Assembly: GCA_036770645.1 (NCBI GenBank)
Contig: DAIPIU010000020.1
Span: 1 to 45,147, forward strand
Origin: Rubrimonas sp036770645
Lineage (GTDB): Bacteria > Pseudomonadota > Alphaproteobacteria > Rhodobacterales > Rhodobacteraceae
Length of the DNA stretch: 45,147 nucleotides
Reading direction: 5' to 3'
Positions 9,000 through 16,970 of the stretch are shown here, one piece after another. The translations under genes and the position numbers were made by a program. Within the stretch, counting starts at the first letter, position 1. Every line of letters begins with the position of its first letter. The notes beneath the pieces were generated by a model that saw nothing but the letters and a program-made list of their open reading frames with translations, searched no databases and was not told the DNA's origin.

Positions 9000-10230
9000 G
9001 GCTGAGGCTCCGTGGCTGACCATCGTCGGCCTGGGCGAGGATGGCCTCGACGGCCTTCCCCCGGCAAGCCGCGCCGCGCTGGAGACGGCGGAGGTGGTGA
9101 TCGGCCCGCCGCGGCACCTTGCGCTGGTGCCGGACCTGGCGGCCGAGACGCTGGAATGGCCCGCGCCCTTCGCCGACGGGCTGCCGCTGCTGCTGGGCCT
9201 GCGGGGGCGGCGGGCGGCGGCGCTCGTCTCGGGCGATCCGTTCTGGTTCGGGGCGGGGTCCGCCATCGCGGCCGCGCTGGCGCCTTGGGAATGGCGCGCG
9301 CTGCCGGGGCCGTCCACCTTTGCGCTGGCCGCCGCACGGCTGGGCTGGGCGCTCGAGCGCACGGTGTGCCTCGGGCTGCACGCCGCCCCGTTCGCGCGGC
9401 TGCGCCCGCATCTGGCGCCGGGCGCGCGCGCCATCCTGCTGCTGCGGGACGGGGCGGCGGTGGGGGCGCTCGCCGCATGGCTGGCGGCCGAGGGCTTCGG
9501 GGCGACGCGGCTGTGGGTCATGGAGGCGCTGGGCGGCCCGCGCGAGCGCGTGACCGAGGCGCGCGCCGAGGCGCTGGCGGGCGGGGCGGAGCAGGGCGGG
9601 ACGGAGCAGCGCGGGGCGGGCTTCGCCCACCCGGTCGCCGCGGCGCTGGAGGTGGCGGGGGACGGCGCAACGCTGCCCTGGACGGCGGGGCGGCCCGACG
9701 CGCTGTTCGACCATGACGGGCAGATCAGCAAGCGCCCAATCCGCGCGCTGACGCTGTCGGCGCTGGCGCCGCGCCCGGGCGAGCGGCTGTGGGACATCGG
9801 CGGCGGCTCCGGATCGGTCGCGATCGAATGGCTGCTGGCCCATCCCGCCACGCAGGCGGTCAGCGTCGAGCGCCGCCCGGACCGCGCCGCGCGCATCCGC
9901 GCCAATGCCGCGCGGCTGGGCGCGGACCGGCTGGCGGTGGTCGAGGGCACGGCCCCCGAGGCGCTGGAGGGGCTGCCGCCGCCCGATGCGGTGTTCGTGG
10001 GCGGCGGGCTGTCGGCGGGGCTGCTCGACGCGCTGGAACGGCTGGCGCCGCGGGGGACGCGGATCGTGGCCAATGCGGTGACGCTGGAATCCGAGGCGCT
10101 GCTGGCCGCCGCGCACACGCGGCTCGGCGGCGCGCTGCTGCGCATCGAGCTGGCCGAGGCCGGGCCGCTGGGGGCGCTGCGCGGCTGGCGCGCCGCCTAT
10201 CCGGTGGTGCAGTGGAGCGCGGCGCTGTGA
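8998..10230 (+). CDS. cobL: Precorrin-6B C5,15-methyltransferase (decarboxylating) CobL
   Basis: A 410-residue fusion of an N-terminal CbiE-like tetrapyrrole methylase (VGLGEDGLDGLPPASR near residue 10) and a C-terminal CbiT-like Rossmann methylase with the SAM motif LWDIGGGSGSVAIEW near residue 264. It methylates C-5 and C-15 and decarboxylates the C-12 acetate chain to give precorrin-8X. The start is set by AGGAGG at 8983-8988. In-frame ATGs further upstream lie antisense to cobK and are rejected. The stop overlaps the cobE GTG as GTGA. Confidence 0.94.
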   Translation: MAEAPWLTIVGLGEDGLDGLPPASRAALETAEVVIGPPRHLALVPDLAAETLEWPAPFADGLPLLLGLRGRRAAALVSGDPFWFGAGSAIAAALAPWEWRALPGPSTFALAAARLGWALERTVCLGLHAAPFARLRPHLAPGARAILLLRDGAAVGALAAWLAAEGFGATRLWVMEALGGPRERVTEARAEALAGGAEQGGTEQRGAGFAHPVAAALEVAGDGATLPWTAGRPDALFDHDGQISKRPIRALTLSALAPRPGERLWDIGGGSGSVAIEWLLAHPATQAVSVERRPDRAARIRANAARLGADRLAVVEGTAPEALEGLPPPDAVFVGGGLSAGLLDALERLAPRGTRIVANAVTLESEALLAAAHTRLGGALLRIELAEAGPLGALRGWRAAYPVVQWSAAL

Positions 10231-10580
10231 TCGTGGCGGGGTTCGGCTTCCGCGCGGCGGCGACCGCCGCCAGCCTGCGCGATGCGCTGGCGCGGGCGGC
10301 GGCGGGACGGCGCGTCGACAGCCTCGCCACCGCGGCGGACAAGGCCCCGGCGCTGGCGGCGGCGCTAGGCGCGCCCGTGACCGGCATCAACGCGGCGGCG
10401 CTGGCGGCGCAGGCCACCGCCACGCGCTCGGCCGCGGCGCTCGCTGCGCGCGGCGCGGGCAGCGTCGCCGAGGCCGCGGCCTTGGCGGCCGCCGGCCCCG
10501 GCGCGCGGCTGCTGGGGCCGCGGGCGCTGTCGGCCGACCGCATGGCCGCCTGCGCGCTGGCCGAGGGAGAGACCGCATGA
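10227..10580 (+). CDS. cobE: Cobalamin biosynthesis protein CobE
   Basis: A small 117-residue protein resembling CobE and the C-terminal domain of CbiG. The pattern VAGFGFRAAATAASL at the start and the segment around LAT-ADKAP-ALAAALG fit that family. The biochemical role of CobE in the aerobic pathway is not firmly established. The GTG start overlaps the cobL stop and the stop overlaps the cobM ATG, so it is the middle link of a coupled chain. The central part is extremely alanine-rich. Confidence 0.85.
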   Translation: MIVAGFGFRAAATAASLRDALARAAAGRRVDSLATAADKAPALAAALGAPVTGINAAALAAQATATRSAAALAARGAGSVAEAAALAAAGPGARLLGPRALSADRMAACALAEGETA

Positions 10581-11371
10581 CCGTCCACTTCATCGGGGCC
10601 GGCCCCGGCGCGCCCGATCTGCTGACCCTGCGCGGGCGCGACCTCATCGCCGCCTGCCCCGTCTGCCTCTACGCTGGATCGCTGGTGCCCGAGGCGGTGC
10701 TGGCGCATTGCCCGCCCGGCGCGCGGGTGGTCAACACCGCGCCGATGGACCTCGACGCGATCATGGCCGAGATCGCCGCCGCGCACGCCCAGGGGCTCGA
10801 CGTTGCGCGGCTGCATTCGGGCGACCTGTCGCTGTGGTCCGCGATGGGCGAGCAGCTGCGCCGCCTGCGCGCCATGAGCGTGCCCTTCACCGTCACCCCC
10901 GGCGTGCCGTCCTTCGCGGCCGCCGCGGCGGCGCTGGGGGCCGAGCTGACCCTGCCCGGGCTGGCGCAGTCGGTGGTGCTGACGCGCACGCCCGGCCGCG
11001 CATCGGCCATGCCGCCGGGCGAGACGCTCGCGGCCTTCGCCGCCACCGGCGCGACGCTGGCTCTGCACCTGTCCATCGGGGCGCTGGCGCGGGTGGCGGA
11101 GGAGCTGAAGCCGCATTACGGCGCGGACTGCCCGGCAGCGGTGGTGTTCCGCGCCAGCTGGCCGGACGAGCGCATCATCCGCGCCCCGTTGGGCGACCTC
11201 GCGGCCGCGGTGGACCCTGCGATCTCGCGCACGGCGCTGATCCTCGTCGGCCGCGCGCTGGGCGCGGAGGATTTTTCCGAAAGCCGCCTCTACGCCGCCG
11301 ACTACGACCGGCGCTATCGCCCGCAGACCGCCGACAGCCCCTGGGCGGGGTGGAGCCCGGCCGATGAGTGA
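10577..11371 (+). CDS. cobM: Precorrin-4 C(11)-methyltransferase CobM
   Basis: A 264-residue tetrapyrrole methylase that methylates C-11 of precorrin-4 to give precorrin-5. Diagnostic parts are TVHFIGAGPGAPDLLTLRG at the N-terminus, VCLYAGSLVP, the LHSGDLSLWSAMGEQ segment and VTPGVPSFAAAAA. ATG 10577 overlaps cobE as ATGA, and its last eight bases overlap the cobB start. The C-terminal YAADYDRRYRP is typical of CobM/CbiF. Confidence 0.96.
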   Translation: MTVHFIGAGPGAPDLLTLRGRDLIAACPVCLYAGSLVPEAVLAHCPPGARVVNTAPMDLDAIMAEIAAAHAQGLDVARLHSGDLSLWSAMGEQLRRLRAMSVPFTVTPGVPSFAAAAAALGAELTLPGLAQSVVLTRTPGRASAMPPGETLAAFAATGATLALHLSIGALARVAEELKPHYGADCPAAVVFRASWPDERIIRAPLGDLAAAVDPAISRTALILVGRALGAEDFSESRLYAADYDRRYRPQTADSPWAGWSPADE

Positions 11372-12692
11372 CGCCGCGTCGCCATGGCCGCCGGGCCTGA
11401 TGGTCTCGGCCCCCTGCTCGGGGGCGGGCAAGACCACAGTGACGCTGGGGCTGCTGCGCGCCTTCGCCGAGGACGGGCTGCGGGTGCAGCCCTTCAAGTC
11501 GGGCCCGGACTACATCGATCCGGCCTTCCACCGCGGGGCCTGCGGGGCGGCGTCCTTCAACCTCGACACCTGGGCGATGGGGGGCGGGCTGCTCGACGCG
11601 GTGGCGGCGCGGGCGGCGGGGGCGGATCTCTGCGTGGCCGAGGGGTCCATGGGCCTCTACGACGGGGTGGCGACGGCCGGCCTGTCGGGCTTCGGGTCGA
11701 GCGCCGAGACCGCTTCGCGGCTGGGCTGGCCGGTGCTGCTGGTGCTCGACGTGGGCGGGCAGGCGCAGTCGGCGGCGGCCACGGCGCTGGGCTTCGCGCG
11801 CTACCGCCCCGAGCTGCCCTTCGCCGGCGTGATCCTGAACCGCGTCGCCAGCCCGCGGCACGAGCGCCTGACCCGGCTGGGCATGGAGCGCGCGGGGCTG
11901 CCGGTGCTGGGCGCGCTGCCGCGGCGGGGCGATCTTGCCCTGCCCGAGCGGCATCTGGGCCTGATCCAGGCCGTCGAGCACCCCGACCTCGACGCCGCCA
12001 TCGCCGCCTATGCCGCCTTCCTGCGCGCCCATGTCGATCTCGCCGCGATCCGCGCCGCGGCCCGCGCGGGCGCGGCGCCCGCGCCCGGCCGCCTGCCCGC
12101 GCCCCCGGCCCAGCGCATCGCGCTGGCACAGGACGCGGCCTTCAGCTTCGCCTACCCGCATCTGCTCGAGGGCTGGCGGGCGGCGGGCGCGGAGATCCTG
12201 CCCTTCTCGCCACTGGAGGACGAGGCCCCGGACTCCGCGGCCGATCTGGTCTGGCTGCCCGGCGGCTATCCCGAACTGCATGCCGGGCGGCTGGCGGCGG
12301 CCGAACGCTTCCGCGCCGGGCTGCGCGCCCATGCCGAGACCCGCCCCGTCCATGGCGAGTGCGGCGGCTACATGGCGCTGGGCGCGGCGCTGGTCGACAA
12401 GGACGGGGTCGCGCACGCCATGGCGGGGCTGCTGGGGCTCGAGACATCGTATCAGGCGCGGCGGCTGCATCTGGGCTATCGCCGCGCCGTGCTGGCCGCG
12501 CCCATGCCGGGCCACGCCGCGGGGGCGGCGCTGCGGGGCCACGAGTTCCATTACTCGACCATCCTCGCCCAGCCCGACGCGCCGCTGGCCGCGGTCGCCG
12601 ACGCCGACGGCGCGCCGGTGCCCGAGACCGGCTCGCGCCGCGGCAATGTCACCGGCACCTTCTTCCACCTCATCGCGGGCGAGGCGCCGTGA
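11364..12692 (+). CDS. cobB: Hydrogenobyrinic acid a,c-diamide synthase CobB
   Basis: A 442-residue glutamine- and ATP-dependent amidase that amidates the a and c side chains of hydrogenobyrinic acid, preparing the substrate for cobalt insertion. The N-terminal dethiobiotin-synthetase-like domain carries the P-loop SAPCSGAGKTTV (K23-T24). The C-terminal class I glutamine amidotransferase domain carries the nucleophile C333 in HGECGGYMALG and a histidine near the end. The P-loop variant with Cys18 fits CobB. The stop overlaps the GTG of cobA. Confidence 0.95.
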   Translation: MSDAASPWPPGLMVSAPCSGAGKTTVTLGLLRAFAEDGLRVQPFKSGPDYIDPAFHRGACGAASFNLDTWAMGGGLLDAVAARAAGADLCVAEGSMGLYDGVATAGLSGFGSSAETASRLGWPVLLVLDVGGQAQSAAATALGFARYRPELPFAGVILNRVASPRHERLTRLGMERAGLPVLGALPRRGDLALPERHLGLIQAVEHPDLDAAIAAYAAFLRAHVDLAAIRAAARAGAAPAPGRLPAPPAQRIALAQDAAFSFAYPHLLEGWRAAGAEILPFSPLEDEAPDSAADLVWLPGGYPELHAGRLAAAERFRAGLRAHAETRPVHGECGGYMALGAALVDKDGVAHAMAGLLGLETSYQARRLHLGYRRAVLAAPMPGHAAGAALRGHEFHYSTILAQPDAPLAAVADADGAPVPETGSRRGNVTGTFFHLIAGEAP

Positions 12693-13420
12693 GCGGCTTC
12701 GTCAGCTTCGTGAGCGCCGGCCCGGGCGACCCCGAGCTTCTGACCCTGCGCGCGGTGGACCGGCTGCGCCGCGCCGACGCGGTGCTGTTCGACGACCTGT
12801 CGGCGGGGCCGATCCTGTCGCATGCGCGGCGCGACGCGGATCTGGTGGGCGTGGGCAAACGCGCCGGCCGCCCTTCGCCCCGGCAGGACCATGTCAGCCG
12901 CCTGCTGGTCGACTACGCCCTGCGGGGCGGACGGGTGGTGCGGCTGAAATCCGGCGACGCGGGCCTGTTCGGCCGGCTGGAGGAGGAGATCGAGGCGCTG
13001 CGCGCCGCCGGACTGCCCTTCGAGATCGTGCCCGGCGTGACCTCGGCGGCCGCGGCCGCCGCGGCCTGCGCGATCCCGCTGACGCGGCGGCAGACGGCGC
13101 GGCGGGTGCAGTTCGTCACCGGCCACGACGCGGCCGGGCGGCTGCCCGACGACATCGACCTCGCAGCGCTGGCCGATCCGCGGGCCTGCACGGTGGTCTA
13201 CATGGGGCGGCGGACCTTCCCCGCGCTGGCCGCGGCCCTGATCGCGCGCGGCCTGCCGCCCGGCACGCCCGCGATCCTCGCCGAAGGCGTGGGCAGGCCG
13301 GAACAGCGCCTGACGCGCGCCACGGTGGCGGCGCTGGCGGCGAAGCTGGCGGAGGCGGGCCCGGACCCGCTGCCCGCCCTGATCCTCTACGGTCCGCTGG
13401 CGGGGGGCGGCGATGCGTGA
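12689..13420 (+). CDS. cobA: Uroporphyrinogen-III C-methyltransferase CobA
   Basis: A 243-residue SUMT that makes precorrin-2 from uroporphyrinogen III with two SAM molecules, the first step committed to corrin (and siroheme). It has FVSAGPGDPELLTLRA, VGVGKRAGRPSPRQDHV, LKSGDAGLFGR and EIVPGVTSAAAAAAACAIPLTRR, all classic SUMT motifs. There is no CysG-type dehydrogenase domain, so this is the stand-alone form. GTG 12689 is chosen from the GTGA overlap with cobB. The stop overlaps the cobF start by eight bases. Confidence 0.94.
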   Translation: MSGFVSFVSAGPGDPELLTLRAVDRLRRADAVLFDDLSAGPILSHARRDADLVGVGKRAGRPSPRQDHVSRLLVDYALRGGRVVRLKSGDAGLFGRLEEEIEALRAAGLPFEIVPGVTSAAAAAAACAIPLTRRQTARRVQFVTGHDAAGRLPDDIDLAALADPRACTVVYMGRRTFPALAAALIARGLPPGTPAILAEGVGRPEQRLTRATVAALAAKLAEAGPDPLPALILYGPLAGGGDA

Positions 13421-14159
13421 GCTGTGGCTGGTGGGCATCGGCACCGGCGCGCCGGGCCACCTGACGCTGGACGGGCGCGACGCGCTGCGCGCGGCCTCGG
13501 TGGTGCTGCTGCCGCGCAAGGGGCAGGCCAAGGCCGATCTTGCCGAACTGCGCCTGTCGATCCTGCGCGCGACTGGCTCGGACGCCCGCATCGCGCCCTT
13601 CGACATGCCCGAACGCGATCCCGCCCTGCCCTATGCGCAGGCGGTCGAGCGCTGGCACGACGCCATCGCCCTGCGCTGGGCCGACGCCATCGCGGCGGCG
13701 GCGCCGGAGGGGCCGGTGGCGCTGATGGTCTGGGGCGATCCCGGCCTCTACGACAGCACGCTGCGGATCGCCGCGCGCCTGACGCCGCAGCCGCGCCTGC
13801 GCGTCGTGCCCGGCGTGACGGCGCTGCAGGCGCTGACCGCCGCCCATGCCATCCCCTTCAACACGGTGAACGGCGCGGTGACGGTGACGACGGGGCGGCG
13901 CCTGCGCGAGGGCGGCTGGCCGGCGGGGGCGGAGACCGCGGTGGTGATGCTTGACGGGGAGTGCAGCTTCGCGGCGCTGCCGCCCGAGGGGCTGCGCATC
14001 TGGTGGGGGGCGTTCCTCGGGATGCCGGAGCAGATCCTCGACGCGGGCCCTCTGGCCGAGGCCGCGCCGCGCATCGCCGCCGCGCGGGCCGCGGCGCGGA
14101 TGCGCCACGGCTGGATCATGGACACCTACCTGCTGCGCCGGGGGGGTGGCGCGGCGTGA
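13413..14159 (+). CDS. cobF: Precorrin-6A synthase (deacetylating) CobF
   Basis: A 248-residue tetrapyrrole methylase that methylates C-1 of precorrin-5 and expels the C-20 carbon as acetate, giving precorrin-6A. LWLVGIGTGAPGHLTLDG at the N-terminus, the VLLPRKGQAKADLAELR segment and VPGVTALQALTAAHAIPFN identify it. CobF occurs only in the aerobic pathway. It is the last gene of the operon and faces cbiM, with 19 bases between the two stop codons and no clear terminator. Confidence 0.94.
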   Translation: MRELWLVGIGTGAPGHLTLDGRDALRAASVVLLPRKGQAKADLAELRLSILRATGSDARIAPFDMPERDPALPYAQAVERWHDAIALRWADAIAAAAPEGPVALMVWGDPGLYDSTLRIAARLTPQPRLRVVPGVTALQALTAAHAIPFNTVNGAVTVTTGRRLREGGWPAGAETAVVMLDGECSFAALPPEGLRIWWGAFLGMPEQILDAGPLAEAAPRIAAARAAARMRHGWIMDTYLLRRGGGAA

Positions 14160-14178
14160 CCGCCGCGCCGGGCCGCGC

Positions 14179-14850
14179 TCAGGCGGGGTTGTGCAGGCGG
14201 TTCACGAACAGGCCCGAACCGCCGAAGCGCCGCGCGGCCTTCGCCCCGGCGAGCGCCGCGAGGTCCACCAGCGGCTCGACCGCGACCACCAGCATGTAGG
14301 CGGCGCCGAAGGTCGCCACGTCGCCGATGATCCCTGCGCCCTGGCCGTAGAGCGCCCAGAACGCCACCCAGGCGACGATGCCGCCCTGATAGGCGAGAGA
14401 GAGCTTCAGCACCTCGCCGTAGCGGAGGTCGACGTAAGGCCGGTCGGCGGGGATGATCCGCCGCGCCAGCGCATGGATCAGGAACATCGGGAACAGCAGC
14501 GTGGTCACGTTCACGAAGAACATCGGCAGGTCCGAGGGCGCGAAGAACAGCCCCTGCGCCAGCAGCCCCGCCGCCAGCCCGAACGCCGCCGGCCCGGCCC
14601 CGAGCACCAGCATCAGCGTGGTGCCGAGGATGATGTGCACCTCGCTCACGCCCACCGGGACATGCGGCAGCACCTCGAAGCAGATGAAGGTGCCGACCGT
14701 GGCCGCGACGGCGCGCGCGGCGAAGGAGGGCAGGCTGTGCGCCCTGATGTCGTCGGCCGCCATCTTGATGGCGATGCCCGCGCCCGCGGCCGCGGTGGCG
14801 TAGGCGAGGGTCATCTTGGCACCGTCGACGATGCCGGGTTCGATATGCAT
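14179..14850 (-). CDS. cbiM: CbiM-like energy-coupling permease, solitary
   Basis: A 223-residue membrane protein starting MHIEPGIVDGAKM, which matches the N-terminal metal-binding signature of CbiM (substrate-specific S component of ECF cobalt transporters). Six or so hydrophobic segments follow, with PHVPVGVSEVHIILG and FFAPSDLPMFFVNVTTLL between them. The start is set by aaggagga six bases upstream; a longer frame to 14967 runs into the riboswitch and is rejected. No cbiN, cbiQ or cbiO lies beside it. It may work alone or with components encoded elsewhere. The cobalamin riboswitch upstream indicates repression when B12 is sufficient, and cobalt is the likely substrate by inference. Confidence 0.88.
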   Translation of the reverse strand: MHIEPGIVDGAKMTLAYATAAAGAGIAIKMAADDIRAHSLPSFAARAVAATVGTFICFEVLPHVPVGVSEVHIILGTTLMLVLGAGPAAFGLAAGLLAQGLFFAPSDLPMFFVNVTTLLFPMFLIHALARRIIPADRPYVDLRYGEVLKLSLAYQGGIVAWVAFWALYGQGAGIIGDVATFGAAYMLVVAVEPLVDLAALAGAKAARRFGGSGLFVNRLHNPA

Positions 14851-14894
14851 GCGCGTCCTCCTTGCCGCCCCGCCGGCGGCGTAGCGATGGCTCC

Positions 14895-15080
14895 CTGCGA
14901 CCGGCAGGTCTCCTGGCTCGCGGCTCTGCGCCTCTGGGCCCGCCTTCCCGGATCGCTCCAGTGGCATCGGGGCCCGGCTCGCCGCTCACAGTTGCGGGGG
15001 CAGCCGCGGCGTTGGCCCCTGCGGGCCGCACCGCGTTCCCTTTTGCGCCCGGCGCGCGAACGCCGGGACCGGTCACTCTG
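14895..15080 (-). promoter_or_regulatory. Cobalamin (AdoCbl) riboswitch
   Basis: Read on the minus strand, the region carries the ordered signatures of a cobalamin riboswitch. GGGAACGCGGTG lies at 15040-15029 and the conserved CCCCCGCAACTGTGAGCGG core within 15004-14982. TGCCACTGG is at 14966-14958, CGGGAAGGCG at 14951-14942, and the B12-box GCCAGGAGACCTGCC at 14918-14904. It ends about 45 bases before the cbiM ATG, so it probably controls translation or transcription of cbiM. No clear poly-U terminator is visible after it, which favours masking of the ribosome binding site at 14856-14863. Outer boundaries are approximate. Confidence 0.95.
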
Positions 15081-15195
15081 CCGTCTTGCGGCTGCGGGGG
15101 CAGGCCCGTCAAGCAGGCATGACGCGCCGCCGCACGACCGGACGGCGCGGCGCCCCAGATGCAGCGCTGCTGCGGTTTCAGGAAGGAACCCGCCG
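15081..15195. promoter_or_regulatory. Divergent promoter region between riboswitch and Dabb gene
   Basis: This stretch must hold the promoter for the riboswitch/cbiM transcript and probably that of the Dabb gene. On the minus strand a TTGACG hexamer at 15112-15107 could be a -35 element, but the matching -10 (gcaaga) is weak. A perfect 10-base palindrome GCAGCGCTGC is at 15161-15170. The Dabb ribosome binding site AGGAAGG is at 15180-15186. Confidence 0.35.
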
Positions 15196-15504
15196 ATGAT
15201 CCGCCATCTCGTCCTGCTGCGCTTCCGCCCCGAGGCGAGCGCAGCGGCGCGCGCCGCCCTTCTGGCCGAGCTCGGGCCGGTCGTCGCGGCGATCCCGGGC
15301 TGCAGCGGGCTGCGAATCCACCGCAACGACAGCCCCGAACCGCTGTCGCACGGCTTCGAGGACGGGTTCCAGCTCGACTTCGACGATGCGGCGGCGCGCG
15401 ACCGCTACCTCGCCGACCCCGCCCATGCCGCGATCGGGGCCCGGATCGTGGCGGCGACGGAGGGCGGGACGCGGGGCGTGCTCGTGTTCGACCACGCGCT
15501 GTGA
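15196..15504 (+). CDS. Dabb (stress-responsive A/B barrel) family protein
   Basis: A 102-residue dimeric alpha/beta-barrel protein. The start IRHLVLLRFRPEA, the central NDSPEPLSHGFEDGFQLDFDDAAARDRYLADPAH and the final GVLVFDH are the Dabb (PF07876) pattern. The family's function is poorly defined; some members are stress-induced. ATG 15196 has AGGAAGG about nine bases upstream. It is divergent from the riboswitch/cbiM unit and is followed by 129 non-coding bases before the ABC transporter, so it is probably a single gene. Confidence 0.88.
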   Translation: MIRHLVLLRFRPEASAAARAALLAELGPVVAAIPGCSGLRIHRNDSPEPLSHGFEDGFQLDFDDAAARDRYLADPAHAAIGARIVAATEGGTRGVLVFDHAL

Positions 15505-15507
15505 CGC

Positions 15508-15551
15508 GCGGGTCGCGCATTCGCTTGTGCGTCTGCGGGTCGCGGATTAGC
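15508..15551. repeat. Imperfect 17-base direct repeat upstream of the sugar ABC operon
   Basis: GCGGGTCGCGCATTCGC at 15508-15524 recurs as GCGGGTCGCGGATTAGC at 15535-15551, 15 of 17 bases identical, 27 bases start to start. It lies between the Dabb stop and the binding-protein gene at 15634. It may be a pair of regulator sites, but no regulator gene is nearby. Confidence 0.45.
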
Positions 15552-15633
15552 GTCCCGATGCAACCGCGGCGACGCGGCGGACAACAGGAACCGGCGCGCA
15601 GCGGCGACGCCGGTCCACCCGGGGAGGACGACC

Positions 15634-16875
15634 ATGAAGCGACAGGCGATCATCGCCGCGATGGCGGCCGCGCTGGCCGCAGGCGGCGCGCGGGCGGCCG
15701 ATGTCGAGGTGCTGCACTGGTGGACTGCGGGCGGCGAGGCCGCGGCGCTGAACGTGCTGAAGCAGGACCTCGAGGCGCAGGGCGTGGGCTGGGTGGACAT
15801 GCCCGTGGCAGGCGGCGGCGGCGAACAGGCGATGACGGTGCTGCGCGCCCGCGTCGCCTCGGGCAACGCGCCCACCGCGGTGCAGATGCTGGGCTTCGAC
15901 ATCACCGACTGGGCGCGCGAGGGCGCGCTGGCGGACATGAGCGCGCTGGCGGCGCGCGAGGGCTGGGCCGATGTGGTGCCGGCGGCGCTGCAGGCCTTCG
16001 CCACGCATGACGGGGCGTGGGTCGCGGCCCCGGTGAACGTGCATTCAACGAACTGGGTCTGGGCGAACGCGGCGCTGCTCGGCGAACTCGGCATCGCCGT
16101 GCCGACGAACTGGGACGAATTCGTCGCCGCGCTCGAGACCGTGAAGGCGGCCGGCAAGATCGGCCTCGCCCATGGCGGGCAGGCCTGGCAGGACGCCACC
16201 CTGTTCGACGCGGTGGCGCTGGCGACCGGCGGCGCCGAATTCTACAAGGCCGCGCTGATCGATCTCGACCCCGAGGCTCTGGGCGGCGAGACGATGGTGC
16301 GGACCTTCGAGCGCATGGCCGTGCTGCGCGGCCATGTCGACAGCAACTTCTCCGGCCGCGACTGGAACCTCGCCACCGCCATGGTGATCAACGGCGACGC
16401 GGCCTTCCAGATGATGGGCGACTGGGCCAAGGGCGAGATCATCGGGGCGGGCAAGACGCCGGGCGAGGACGTTCTGTGCTTCCGCTTCCCCGGCACGCAG
16501 GGCATGGTCACCTTCAACGCAGACCAGTTCGCCATGTTCACCAGCGCAAACGCCGGCGGCGAGGCGCAGGAGAAGCTGGCGATGGCGGTGATGAGCCCCG
16601 CCTTCCAGGCGGCGTTCAACAAGGTGAAGGGGTCGGCCCCCGCGCGCACCGACGTGAGCGACGAGGGCTTCGACGCCTGCGGCCGGAAGGCCATTGCCGA
16701 TGTGCGCGAGGCGGCGGCCAGCGGCCTGCTGCTCGGCTCGATGGCGCATGGCTACGGCGCGCCCGCGGCTGTGAAGAATGCGATGTTCGACGTGATCACC
16801 GCGCACTTCAACGGCGAGTTCGACGCCGAGACCGCCGCCGCCGAGATGGTCGACGCGGTCGCCATCGCCCGCTGA
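15634..16875 (+). CDS. Carbohydrate ABC transporter substrate-binding protein
   Basis: A 413-residue periplasmic binding protein, first gene of a four-gene importer. A Sec signal peptide ends near residues 20-21 (AAMAAALAAGGARA, then ADVEVLHWW). The mature start VEVLHWWTAGGEAAALNVLK is typical of the glucose/mannose-binding group (GtsA-like). Later features include NWVWANAALLGELGIAVPTNWDEF and GDWAKGE. A ribosome binding site (ggggagga) precedes ATG 15634. Glucose or a related hexose is a reasonable guess from resemblance only. A pair of strong stem-loops follows the stop codon. Confidence 0.88.
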   Translation: MKRQAIIAAMAAALAAGGARAADVEVLHWWTAGGEAAALNVLKQDLEAQGVGWVDMPVAGGGGEQAMTVLRARVASGNAPTAVQMLGFDITDWAREGALADMSALAAREGWADVVPAALQAFATHDGAWVAAPVNVHSTNWVWANAALLGELGIAVPTNWDEFVAALETVKAAGKIGLAHGGQAWQDATLFDAVALATGGAEFYKAALIDLDPEALGGETMVRTFERMAVLRGHVDSNFSGRDWNLATAMVINGDAAFQMMGDWAKGEIIGAGKTPGEDVLCFRFPGTQGMVTFNADQFAMFTSANAGGEAQEKLAMAVMSPAFQAAFNKVKGSAPARTDVSDEGFDACGRKAIADVREAAASGLLLGSMAHGYGAPAAVKNAMFDVITAHFNGEFDAETAAAEMVDAVAIAR

Positions 16876-16881
16876 GCCCCC

Positions 16882-16938
16882 CGCCCGCCGCGCCGGAGCG
16901 GCGGGCGCCGCCGGAATTCGCCTGCCGTCCCCGGCGGC
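16882..16938 (+). terminator. Tandem intercistronic stem-loops after the binding-protein gene
   Basis: Arm 16882-16891 pairs with 16898-16907 in a 10-base-pair GC stem with a 6-base loop. A second inverted repeat follows: GCCGCCGG at 16907-16914 with CCGGCGGC at 16931-16938. They lie 6 bases after the binding-protein stop and before the permease gene. No T-run follows. They probably stabilise the 3' end of the binding-protein mRNA or partially terminate. Confidence 0.6.
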
Positions 16939-16970
16939 GGGCACCCCACCCCCGACCCGAGGAGGGGCCG

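Noticed and set aside
7186..10116. 976-codon minus-strand frame opposite cobI to cobL
   Set aside because: It overlaps cobK in another frame and is a GC shadow; it has no domain motifs.
14851..14967. N-terminal extension of cbiM
   Set aside because: It runs into the cobalamin riboswitch; ATG 14850 has a good ribosome binding site and the correct MHIEPG start.
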